This document shows positions 7,497-14,847 of a stretch of 23,830 nt of DNA, one piece after another (within the stretch, counting starts at the first letter, position 1; each line of letters opens with the position of its first letter). Source of the DNA: Chloroflexi bacterium UBA6622. Its GTDB lineage: Bacteria; Chloroflexota; UBA11872. The notes beneath the pieces are model-generated. The model was not told the origin of the DNA. It searched no databases and worked only from the letters and a program-made list of their open reading frames with translations. The stretch is taken from contig DJHK01000020.1 of the NCBI GenBank assembly GCA_002433065.1, positions 1-23,830 of the forward strand, given 5' to 3'. The position numbers and the translations under genes are program-made.

Positions 7497-8150
7497 TTAG
7501 CTACTTGCTTTTTTGACGTTTTGCAGCTTTGTTATTTGCTGGTCACGTCCGATTATTATGAGGACGTCCTCTTCTTGAATGTGTTCAGTAAGTTCCGGCA
7601 TGACAAGCAATTCCTGTCCCCGTTTTATGACGAGGACGTTGATTCCGTAATCTGCGCGGAGGTTAAGGTTTGCAAGGGACTGTCCGACAAAAGCCGATCC
7701 GTTGATCTCGGTAATTCCTATATTCGGCAGCAATTCAAGATAGTCGAGTAGTCCAGGTGTCGAAATATTCTGGGTCACCCGAACAGCCATGTCCCGCTCA
7801 GGAAAAACGACCCGATCGGCTCCCACGAGTTCTAGGATCTTGCGATGAACCTCGCTGGAGGCTTTTGCAAACACTTGAGGCACTCCGAGGGTCTTCAGAT
7901 GTGTCGTGATGAGCACACTCGCTTCGACGTTTGCCATTGCGACAATTGCGAGATCAACATCCGCTGCTCCGGCTTGTGCTAAGACCGCAGCGTTGGTCGC
8001 ATCGCCTTCAATTGCTGTGTCGACGTCCTCGGCTACCCGTTGGATGGCGTTCTCTGAGGCATCAACAATTATCACCTCGTGCCCGGCTCTTGCCAGTGTG
8101 CGTGCGAGGTGGCTGCCAAATCTCCCCATACCAGTTACTAGGATTTGCAT
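7497..8150 (-). CDS. TrkA/KtrA-type potassium uptake regulatory subunit
   Basis: This 217-residue cytosolic protein is the nucleotide-binding gating ring of a Trk/Ktr potassium uptake system. It opens with the Rossmann motif GMGRFG (residues 7-12) followed by a conserved acidic residue in EVIIVDAS, together forming an RCK_N domain. An RCK_C domain (about residues 135-210, GITEINGSAFVGQSLANLNL) follows. ATP/ADP or NAD(H) binding is known for the family. The ATG at 8150 gives the standard N-terminus MQILVTG. The frame is open to 8225, but the extra 25 residues overlap the upstream gene and are not family-like. It lies 16 bp after the trkH-like gene in one operon. Confidence 0.93.
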   Translation of the reverse strand: MQILVTGMGRFGSHLARTLARAGHEVIIVDASENAIQRVAEDVDTAIEGDATNAAVLAQAGAADVDLAIVAMANVEASVLITTHLKTLGVPQVFAKASSEVHRKILELVGADRVVFPERDMAVRVTQNISTPGLLDYLELLPNIGITEINGSAFVGQSLANLNLRADYGINVLVIKRGQELLVMPELTEHIQEEDVLIIIGRDQQITKLQNVKKASS

Positions 8151-8166
8151 CGGTGTGTAGTCGGGA

Positions 8167-9648
8167 TTATCCGACCTTAATGACCTCCTCCGGATATCGG
8201 ACGACTGCTTGGTGTTCTCGGGCAACCAATGCTTGGGCCAGTGTTAGGGCACCAAGTCGACCAATGAACATTGTCACGATCAACACAACCTTGGAAAAAG
8301 CGGAAAGATCAGCCGTAATGCCTGTGGAGTATCCCACGACGGCAAAGGCGCTGACGGCTTCAAACAGGAGATTTGAGAGCATGGCACCGGTTTCCCGTTC
8401 AGCGATGGACATGGCGACAGTCGCCAATAAAACCGCGCCCGCCGATAACCCCACTATGGCTATCGCCCGCATGATAGTGACCTGCGCGATACGTCGGCCG
8501 AACGCTGCGGGGTATCGATGGCCTCGGATGTGGGACTGCATCGTTATGAAGAGGATGCCAACCGTATTGACGGTGACACCGCCGGTGACTGAGGCAGATG
8601 CTCCACCGATAAACATTAAGACGATGACGATAATCAATGTGTCTGGCAATAATTGGCCCATATCCACTGCTGAAAAACCGGCGGTTCGCCATACAGTGAG
8701 GTTCAGTGCAGTGGTTGCCCGGAGGCCGAGATTTTCGGATTCGATGGCATTGCCAAACGTAGGTGCCAGAAGGAATAAGAGCGCGAAGCCGATAATGGTC
8801 ACCGCTGGCAGTGTTACTAACACGATTCGTGATTCAAATCCAAGCCGTCGCCATCTGTGGCGCCGGATCATATCGATCAGGACGGTAAAGCCAAGAGCTC
8901 CGATTATCGACAGCAGGCTCACGATTCCTAACGTACCTGGGTCACCGACAAGTCTCGCGAAACTCTTAGAGCCTGGCTCAATGTCAAAGCCTGCGTTGGT
9001 GAACCCTGAGACTGCATGAAATGTTGCCCACCAGGCGGAATTCTCAATTTCCGGATCGTTGTTGACACGGAAATAGAGGAAGACGGCACCGATGGCTTCA
9101 ATAACCATCGTGATTGCTACGATTCGCCACACTAGGCCACGAAGACCTCCGGGTTCGCCCACGCCAAGGTTTTGACCGAACAACATGCGTTCTCGGGAGG
9201 AGGCTCGTCTTCCAGCAATCGTGAGGATGGCAACGGCGCCGATGACGAACCCGATGGCCCCGACTTGAATGAGCGCAAGAATGATCGCTTGGCCAACGGG
9301 CGACCAATGATCGTGGGTCGACACTACGGTTAGCCCGGCCACACATACGGCTGAGGTGGCTGTGAACAACGCTGTGAGCACATCTGTACTTGTGTTTGGC
9401 GCGTGGGAAAAAGGTAGCAACAGCAACACCGTTCCGATGAGGATGAGGCTGGCGAATCCTACGGTGAGCACGATGCCCGGTCGCAGCGGTTGGCGACGAC
9501 TGTTTCCTGAATCCGCGCGGAGGCGGCTCGAGAGCCGCCGGGGTACATGAATTACGCGGTCGCCGATGCCCAAAGGTTGGGGGGCGCCGGCAGGTCTTCG
9601 GGAGTTGATAGACACGAACTTAGTTGGATTCTGGCTGGCGGAGCCCAC
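8167..9648 (-). CDS. TrkH/KtrB-type potassium channel subunit
   Basis: This 493-residue polytopic membrane protein is the K+-translocating subunit paired with the TrkA-like ring. The four membrane-pore-membrane repeats each show their selectivity-filter segment around a glycine: VCVAGLTVVST, HAVSGFTNAGFD, WRTAGFSAVDM and FAVVGYSTGIT. The chain is continuous and of normal length. About 57 basic, Pro-rich residues precede the first membrane segment. The start is GTG at 9648 with only a weak AGGGG site about 11 nt upstream, so a shorter form is possible. It is first in the operon and divergent from the Gfo/Idh gene. Confidence 0.94.
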   Translation of the reverse strand: MGSASQNPTKFVSINSRRPAGAPQPLGIGDRVIHVPRRLSSRLRADSGNSRRQPLRPGIVLTVGFASLILIGTVLLLLPFSHAPNTSTDVLTALFTATSAVCVAGLTVVSTHDHWSPVGQAIILALIQVGAIGFVIGAVAILTIAGRRASSRERMLFGQNLGVGEPGGLRGLVWRIVAITMVIEAIGAVFLYFRVNNDPEIENSAWWATFHAVSGFTNAGFDIEPGSKSFARLVGDPGTLGIVSLLSIIGALGFTVLIDMIRRHRWRRLGFESRIVLVTLPAVTIIGFALLFLLAPTFGNAIESENLGLRATTALNLTVWRTAGFSAVDMGQLLPDTLIIVIVLMFIGGASASVTGGVTVNTVGILFITMQSHIRGHRYPAAFGRRIAQVTIMRAIAIVGLSAGAVLLATVAMSIAERETGAMLSNLLFEAVSAFAVVGYSTGITADLSAFSKVVLIVTMFIGRLGALTLAQALVAREHQAVVRYPEEVIKVG

Positions 9649-9719
9649 GATATGCTGAGCCCCTGCTGACCTGATTGCACCGAGATGAGTAGATGACTGA
9701 TGTGCAGTGTAGTCGTGTA

Positions 9720-9748
9720 TTGACGCATTTAGGGCAGACTTTTAGTCT
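9720..9748 (+). promoter_or_regulatory. Candidate promoter for the Gfo/Idh/MocA gene
   Basis: TTGACG (9720-9725), a 17-nt spacer and TAGTCT (9743-9748) form a plausible sigma-70 promoter 29 bp before the ATG at 9777. The -10 match is modest. Confidence 0.45.
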
Positions 9749-9751
9749 GCC
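9733..9751. promoter_or_regulatory. Perfect inverted repeat overlapping the -10 region (operator or hairpin)
   Basis: GGCAGACT (9733-9740), TTT, AGTCTGCC (9744-9751) is a perfect 8-bp inverted repeat. It covers the spacer end and -10 of the candidate promoter and lies 25 bp before the start codon. No T-tract follows, so a regulator-binding site is favoured over a terminator. Confidence 0.55.
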
Positions 9752-9776
9752 GAAACTGATTAGGGTGCAGTGAACA

Positions 9777-10811
9777 ATGTCTGAGCTTTCCTCTCCGGTT
9801 CGCATAGCAATGATTGGCGTTGGTGGCATAGGCAACATGCACCTGACCAATTTGTTGCGGATGCCATCGGCAGAGGTAGTCGGGTTGGCAGATATAGATG
9901 CCAACAAGATTGCGGTGACCTTGCGCCGCGCTGCGGCGTATCAGAACCCCTCAATCGAGCCCCCGGCAATTCCTGCGTTTAATGATGTCGACAGGATGCT
10001 TAATGCCGTAAGTCCCGATGCTGTCGTTCTTGCTTTGCCACCGTTTGCGCATGGAGAGGTTGAATTCCAGTGTGTGGAAGCTGGTCTACCCATGCTGGTC
10101 CAGAAGCCGGTTGGGCTTGATATGGAGACCGTCCGGGCCATTGAGCAGAAAATATTGGATCGGGGTCTCATTACAGCGGTTGGATATCAGGCACGTTACA
10201 GCCACGCTGCTGACATTGCTCGATCCATGCTCGCTGATCGACCAATAGGAATGGCGGTTGGGGCATATCTCGGGGGACTGCCGCAGACCTCATGGTGGCG
10301 TGTCCAAGCCAGGTCGGGCGGACAGGTGGTTGAGCAGGCGACCCATGTTGTTGACTTGCAGCGATACCTGGTCGGTGAAATTGAGACGGTTCAGGCCGTG
10401 GCCGCGACAAGATTGATGACCGATGTTGAGAATTTGGATGTTGCCGATGTTTCGGTCGCCAGCTTGGTATTCGACACCGGAGCCATAGGTACGCTCCTTA
10501 ACTCAAGCGGGCTTAACGGGGTACCACAGGAGCCTTGGGATCATGGTCTTACACTGGTAGCCCGGGACCTATCGTTTCGTGTGTGGACTGACGGAGGACG
10601 TATAGCGACCGCTGGTGAAACGCGCGAGTTAGTCAACCCAGAGGACTGCAAATACTTGCTTGACGAAGCGTTTGTTAAGGCAGTGGCAACCGGTGATTCG
10701 TCCCACATTCGCTCGACATACTCGGATGCGGTTCTGACGCTTAGGGCAACGCTTGCGATCAACGAATCAGCGCGCACCGGTGAATTGGTCCGGGTGGCTG
10801 ATCTGGGCTAG
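9777..10811 (+). CDS. Gfo/Idh/MocA family NAD(P)-dependent oxidoreductase
   Basis: The 344-residue protein has the N-terminal Rossmann motif GVGGIGNMH (residues 14-22) and an acidic residue ending the second strand (GLADID). At 109-111 it carries QKP, the variant of the EKP motif that supplies the catalytic lysine (Lys110). The C-terminal domain keeps GGQVVEQATHVVDL with His190 and Asp193, as in inositol and sugar dehydrogenases. It probably oxidises or reduces a sugar, inositol or related alcohol with NAD(P); the substrate is not evident. ATG 9777 is the natural start, with only a weak ribosome site. The gene is alone on its strand, convergent with the SIMPL gene 12 bp away, and probably regulated through the palindrome at 9733-9751. 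Confidence 0.9.
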   Translation: MSELSSPVRIAMIGVGGIGNMHLTNLLRMPSAEVVGLADIDANKIAVTLRRAAAYQNPSIEPPAIPAFNDVDRMLNAVSPDAVVLALPPFAHGEVEFQCVEAGLPMLVQKPVGLDMETVRAIEQKILDRGLITAVGYQARYSHAADIARSMLADRPIGMAVGAYLGGLPQTSWWRVQARSGGQVVEQATHVVDLQRYLVGEIETVQAVAATRLMTDVENLDVADVSVASLVFDTGAIGTLLNSSGLNGVPQEPWDHGLTLVARDLSFRVWTDGGRIATAGETRELVNPEDCKYLLDEAFVKAVATGDSSHIRSTYSDAVLTLRATLAINESARTGELVRVADLG

Positions 10812-10823
10812 TCGCGTAAAGGT

Positions 10824-11666
10824 CTACTCATACGCGAAGTTAGCGCGCACCGTTGCCCGAATACGTAGCTGCCCCGCCTCTACCGGGACAGATCCGGAGC
10901 TCATAACTGCTTCTGGAAAGGCGCTCCGGGTGCTACGTGCAACCGGCACGTGCACATATTCCTCGTTAAGCGATATCAATCCACGCACACTGCCCTGCAA
11001 TGCTTCTGCCGCAACCCGTGCCTTGTTGGCTGCGTCGAGCACTGCAAGTCGGAGCGCCCGTTCTTTCGCAGGCCCGTCGCTTTTTAAGGTGAATGAGATG
11101 GAATGGACCGTGTTAGCTCCGGCAGCCAGTGCTGCGTCAAGAACTGACGATGTTAGGTCAAGCTTGTCGATGGTGATCGTTATTGTGTTTGACGACCGGT
11201 ACCCTACCGGATTCGCGGACTTTGGTTGCGGCTGTGGCTGTGCTTGTACTTGCGGAAAGACCGGCGCGAGGCTGATGCCTGTGGTCTGGATCTGAATCTC
11301 TTCCGGATTAGAGCTGATTTCCCGAACAGCTGCGACGAGACGTTCGGCAGTAGTACTTGCCTGCTCGGCTGCGGCCGCGGCTGTAGATGCCGATGCCTCA
11401 ACCCCGAGTTCGACGATGGAGCGGTCGGGTGTAACAACCACCTCTCCCTCACCAAGAACGTGTAGACCAAATGGCCGTTCGCCGGCGGGAAGGATTGCCG
11501 CTGCGCCGCCAATGTCCACGGTCTTGCTGGCTGGTGGTTGTTCACCAGGGTCACCTGCCTGAAATTGTTGGAGACCGAGAAATCCAATGACAGCCAGCGC
11601 TGCCACGATCACGATAATCGTGAGGAGCTGGAGTTGCCACGCGGCACGTCTGTAAAGCTTAAGCAT
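10824..11666 (-). CDS. Membrane-anchored SIMPL-domain protein (DUF541)
   Basis: One N-terminal membrane segment (about residues 13-32, LQLLTIIVIVAALAVIGFLG) is followed by a SIMPL domain covering roughly residues 65-280. Typical features are VLGEGEVVVTPDRSIVELGV at its start, QIQTTGISLAPVF, then YRSSNTITITI and a closing segment of the form VRANFAYE. A low-complexity Gln-Pro stretch sits near residue 141. The bulk is predicted to be outside the cytoplasm. SIMPL proteins form oligomers but their role is poorly known. The ATG at 11666 has only a weak ribosome site. It lies 88 bp downstream of the superoxide dismutase gene on the same strand and could be read with it; no terminator is clear between them. 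Confidence 0.9.
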   Translation of the reverse strand: MLKLYRRAAWQLQLLTIIVIVAALAVIGFLGLQQFQAGDPGEQPPASKTVDIGGAAAILPAGERPFGLHVLGEGEVVVTPDRSIVELGVEASASTAAAAAEQASTTAERLVAAVREISSNPEEIQIQTTGISLAPVFPQVQAQPQPQPKSANPVGYRSSNTITITIDKLDLTSSVLDAALAAGANTVHSISFTLKSDGPAKERALRLAVLDAANKARVAAEALQGSVRGLISLNEEYVHVPVARSTRSAFPEAVMSSGSVPVEAGQLRIRATVRANFAYE

Positions 11667-11754
11667 GTGTAAAGCCTAGCTGGTTACATGGCGTGGCGTC
11701 GCCACCATAAGTCCCCGAAGGGATCAGGCGCGCTTTATCCATGGACCGCTTGTG

Positions 11755-12363
11755 CTACCCGAATCGGCGTTCAACTTCCTCCCAATTGACGATGTCCCAG
11801 AACGCGGCGATGTAATCAGGGCGACGATTTTGGTAGTTGAGGTAGTACGCGTGCTCCCAGACGTCTAGTCCGAGCAGGGGAATGGACCCGTTCCCGTCCA
11901 TTAGCGGGTTGTCCTGGTTGGCTGTGCTTGTCACTGCAAGCGAACCATCTGAGCTCTTAACCAACCATGCCCAGCCCGATCCGAAACGGGTCGTGGCTGC
12001 CTGAGCAAATTGTTCTTTGAAAGCCTCGAAACTTCCAAAGGCTGTGTCGATGGCTTCAGCCAGAGCACCGTGTGGATGTGCGTGTCCATGCCCGCCAAGT
12101 ACTGTCCAGAACAGTGAATGGTTGGCATGTCCGCCACCATTGTTCTGAACGGCGACTCGTATGCCTTCGGGCACAGAGCTGAGGTCACTAATCAAATCTT
12201 CAACGCTCTTCGAAGCGAGGGCTTCGTGGCCTTCAAGGGCGGCATTAAGGTTGGTGACGTACGTAGCATGATGGCGGTCGTGGTGGATTTCCATCGTGCG
12301 TGCGTCGATTGCCGGCTCAAGCGCATCGAAGGCGTAAGTGAGGTCGGGAACAGTATGAGCCAT
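11755..12363 (-). CDS. Superoxide dismutase, Fe/Mn family (Mn-like)
   Basis: This 202-residue enzyme converts superoxide to oxygen and hydrogen peroxide. All four metal ligands are visible: His27 (MEIHHDRHH), His82 (GGHANHSLFW), Asp167 and His171 in the signature DVWEHAYY. NQDNPL and GGHANHSLFW favour the manganese type, but sequence alone does not settle metal use. ATG 12363 (MAHTVPDLTYAFDALEP) fits the family and has AGGATC about 8 nt upstream. The frame continues to 12450, but that extension looks like untranslated leader. A short His-rich loop (GGHGHAHPHG) after His82 is slightly unusual. No secretion signal, so it is cytoplasmic. Confidence 0.96.
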   Translation of the reverse strand: MAHTVPDLTYAFDALEPAIDARTMEIHHDRHHATYVTNLNAALEGHEALASKSVEDLISDLSSVPEGIRVAVQNNGGGHANHSLFWTVLGGHGHAHPHGALAEAIDTAFGSFEAFKEQFAQAATTRFGSGWAWLVKSSDGSLAVTSTANQDNPLMDGNGSIPLLGLDVWEHAYYLNYQNRRPDYIAAFWDIVNWEEVERRFG

Positions 12364-12422
12364 GTTGGTGATCCTATTCTCAGAACGGTGACGCTGCGGA
12401 GTGCGTCGAAATTCAAGGCCCA

Positions 12423-12450
12423 ATCTTAGCCGGTCTTCGGCCTTGGCCAA
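12423..12450 (-). promoter_or_regulatory. Candidate promoter for the superoxide dismutase gene
   Basis: On the minus strand, TTGGCC (12450-12445), a 16-nt spacer and TAAGAT (12428-12423) give a fair sigma-70 match. It would leave a leader of about 50 nt before the ATG at 12363. Confidence 0.4.
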
Positions 12451-12474
12451 AAGTATGATACGCGCGACTTATCG

Positions 12475-12503
12475 CGTTATCTGAACAAACCTGACCCTAT
12501 AAT
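12475..12503 (+). promoter_or_regulatory. Promoter with perfect -10 for tRNA-Leu and the tig-clpP-clpX cluster
   Basis: A perfect TATAAT (12498-12503) lies about 68 bp before the tRNA. The position 17 nt upstream (12475-12480, CGTTAT) is a poor -35, so activity may depend on other contacts. Confidence 0.5.
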
Positions 12504-12570
12504 AGGGCTCTGCCGCCCCGCCGCCATTTTGCGAGCGGGCGTTGTTTGTCTCGCGGCAGGAGACATCCGA

Positions 12571-12656
12571 GGGGAAGTGTCGGAATTGGTAGACGAGCGT
12601 GACTTAGGATCACGTGGAGATTGCTCTCCGTGAGAGTTCGAGTCTCTCCTTCCCCA
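12571..12656 (+). tRNA. tRNA-Leu (anticodon UAG)
   Basis: The 86-nt gene folds as a class II tRNA. The acceptor stem GGGGAAG (12571-12577) pairs with CTTCCCC (12649-12655), with discriminator A at 12656. The D-loop is of GGAATTGGTAGAC type. Anticodon stem CGTGA/TCACG carries loop CTTAGGA with TAG at 12605-12607. The long variable arm is GGAGA-TTGC-TCTCC and the T-arm is GAGAG-TTCGAGT-CTCTC. The 3' CCA is not encoded. It reads CUA codons. It sits 31 bp before trigger factor, likely on the same transcript. Confidence 0.96.
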
Positions 12657-12687
12657 CCGGTATCGGTGCAAGAGGTCTCCACATGCC

Positions 12688-14136
12688 ATGACTGAAACAG
12701 TCGCAACAGCTGAAAAACTTGAGGGTAGCCGTGTAAGGCTCTCAGTCGAGGTTCCGGTTGCTGATCTGCAGGCCGAGTACGGCAGGGCAGTTCAGCGCGT
12801 GAGCCGGCGGGTCAAGATCCCAGGGTTTCGTCCGGGAAAGGCGCCTCGCCAGATGGTCGAAAATGCCGCGGGTATGGCGACGGTTATGCAGGAAATGCTT
12901 GAAACTTTGGTGCCTCGGGCGTATACCTCAGCGCTTGAGGAAACGGGCGTGACACCTGTTGATCAGCCTGAGTTGGACATTTCGGATCCACCTTCACTTG
13001 ATATGCCGTTCGTTTTTTCTGCGGAAGTTGCTGTTGCGCCGACTGTGGTGCTTGGTGACATAGGGGATGTAAGCATTGATGTCCCTGACGTATCCGTAAC
13101 ACCTGAAGAAATTGACCAAGAGCTTGAGCAACTACGTATGTCCCAGTCTGCTTGGGATGCGACAGACCGCGTGGCTATTTCTGGGGATATGGTGCAGACG
13201 CGTATTCAGATCTCTGCTGCCGGATTGGACCCTGATGAGCCGCAGCCCTATAACGTGATAGTTGGGGAAAACGGATTTCCAGAAGGATTTGATGATGCGG
13301 TAATTGGGCAGTCCGGTGGAGACAAGGTTTCTTATGAGGCTGATATTCCGGCAGATGATCCGAATGAGACACTTCGGGGCAAGAAGGTTGCATTTGAGAT
13401 TGAAATCGATGGGGTCAGCGAGCGACGATTGCCCGAATTGGATGATGAATTTGCTCGAAGCGTCGGCCCCTTTGATGATCTTGAAGCCTTACGGGCACGG
13501 GTTAGCGAATCGATCAGTGAGCGAAAAACACATGAAGCCCAGCATCAAATAGAAGATGGGGCAGTTGAGGCCTTGGTAGGCCGGACCACTTTTGACATTG
13601 CCGAGGTCCTCGTTGACCGTGAACGAGAACAAGTTGATAAGGATCGTACCCAGGCACTTGTGAATCAAGGAGTGGCTGTGGATACATACCTTGCTATGCG
13701 TGGGGAGACTCGTGAGTCATGGGATGACGAAGCGAAGACCGAAGCACTACGTAGAATTCGTCGCAGCCTAGCGCTTGAGCAGTACGCGGAGGCTGAAGGT
13801 ATAGCAGCGGATGCGGAGGAACTCGAGGCGGAAATCGAACGGGTGGTGGCGTACTATCCAGAAGCTCGCCGCAACCTTGTTCGGTCTAATCTGGCACGAG
13901 ACGAATCGCGTGCTCAGGTTGAAAACACCGTACGATCCCGCAAGGCTCTCGGTAAGCTTGTAGAGAAGGTTACGGGTGGTGCGGAGCTACCGCACGATCA
14001 CCATCATCATGACCATGATGAGCCGCCGCCGGAATTGGCGGCTGTTGCTGAAGCTGATGAGTCTGAGGGAGAGACTTTGCCGGACGTGGATAACGCTGGG
14101 GCACCCGAAACGACGGAGCCTGAGCGTCCAGAATAG
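12688..14136 (+). CDS. tig: Trigger factor (ribosome-associated chaperone, peptidyl-prolyl isomerase)
   Basis: The 482-residue protein binds the ribosomal exit tunnel and helps new chains fold. The N-terminal domain keeps the ribosome-docking loop GFRPGKAP (residues 46-53). An FKBP-type isomerase domain spans about 155-245 (SGDMVQTRIQI to KKVAFEIEIDGV), and the helical C-terminal chaperone domain runs to about residue 430. After that comes a roughly 50-residue acidic, Pro-rich tail. It starts with an unusual His/Asp cluster (PHDHHHHDHDE, about 435-445) that could bind metal. ATG 12688 has AGAGG at 12671-12675, a rather long 12-nt spacing; the nearby ATG at 12682 runs into a stop. It is first of tig-clpP-clpX, a conserved order. 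Confidence 0.96.
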   Translation: MTETVATAEKLEGSRVRLSVEVPVADLQAEYGRAVQRVSRRVKIPGFRPGKAPRQMVENAAGMATVMQEMLETLVPRAYTSALEETGVTPVDQPELDISDPPSLDMPFVFSAEVAVAPTVVLGDIGDVSIDVPDVSVTPEEIDQELEQLRMSQSAWDATDRVAISGDMVQTRIQISAAGLDPDEPQPYNVIVGENGFPEGFDDAVIGQSGGDKVSYEADIPADDPNETLRGKKVAFEIEIDGVSERRLPELDDEFARSVGPFDDLEALRARVSESISERKTHEAQHQIEDGAVEALVGRTTFDIAEVLVDREREQVDKDRTQALVNQGVAVDTYLAMRGETRESWDDEAKTEALRRIRRSLALEQYAEAEGIAADAEELEAEIERVVAYYPEARRNLVRSNLARDESRAQVENTVRSRKALGKLVEKVTGGAELPHDHHHHDHDEPPPELAAVAEADESEGETLPDVDNAGAPETTEPERPE

Positions 14137-14163
14137 TAACGATTTAATGAAAGAGACAGATTT

Positions 14164-14790
14164 ATGAGCGTTCTTGTCCCCTACGTGATTGAGCAAACTG
14201 ACCGTGGCGAGCGCGGTATGGACATTTATTCACGGCTACTCCGTGATCGTATTATTTTTCTGGGCACGCCGATCGACGATGCGGTGGCTAACACGATCAT
14301 TGCGCAATTGTTGTTGCTGACCAGTGAGGATGCGGAAGCAGACATCAACATGTACGTCAATTCGCCTGGTGGCAGTGTGAGTGCAGGTTTGGCGGTTTAT
14401 GACACGATGCAATATGTGCCTAATGATGTGGCGACGACCTGCGTTGGACTCGCGGCAAGCATGGGGAGTGTGATCTTGGCTGGCGGTGCTAAAGGCAAGC
14501 GGTCAGCGTTGCCAAACAGCACAGTGTTATTGCATCAGCCTTCGCAAGGGTTTGAAGGTTTTGTACAGGCAGCCGACTTGGAAATCCGTGCTCGTGAGAT
14601 CGGTAAAGTGCGTGACCGCATTGATCAGATCTTCGTTGAGGCAACAGGACAGTCCGCTGATCGTATTCACGCTGATTCAGATCGTGACTTTTACCTGACG
14701 GCTGAAGAAGCACGTGAGTATGGCCTAATTGACCAGATTGTGAAGCCGCGGACTGCGCTGACAGACGACAGCTCGGACACCGAAGCCTGA
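14164..14790 (+). CDS. clpP: ATP-dependent Clp protease proteolytic subunit
   Basis: This 208-residue serine protease forms the double-heptamer chamber that degrades proteins fed by ClpX. The triad is complete: Ser99 in GLAASMGS, His124 in LLHQPSQG and Asp173 in DSDRDF. The substrate-binding strand VNSPGGSVSAGLAVYD and the hydrophobic N-terminal region typical of the family are also visible. It has no long propeptide. ATG 14164 has an AGAGA ribosome site about 7 nt ahead. It lies 27 bp after tig and 57 bp before clpX, so the three are surely co-transcribed. Confidence 0.98.
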   Translation: MSVLVPYVIEQTDRGERGMDIYSRLLRDRIIFLGTPIDDAVANTIIAQLLLLTSEDAEADINMYVNSPGGSVSAGLAVYDTMQYVPNDVATTCVGLAASMGSVILAGGAKGKRSALPNSTVLLHQPSQGFEGFVQAADLEIRAREIGKVRDRIDQIFVEATGQSADRIHADSDRDFYLTAEEAREYGLIDQIVKPRTALTDDSSDTEA

Positions 14791-14847
14791 GTCGGGATGT
14801 ACGTGGTGGCGGAGGTAGCTTGCTGATGGCCGTATTGGAGATTGCTG

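Noticed and set aside
9733..9751. Rho-independent terminator
   Set aside because: The hairpin has no T-tract on either strand and lies in a divergent promoter region, not after a gene.
12364..12450. Longer superoxide dismutase from 12450
   Set aside because: The added residues are basic and unlike the family, overlap the likely promoter, and the ATG at 12363 gives the conserved N-terminus.
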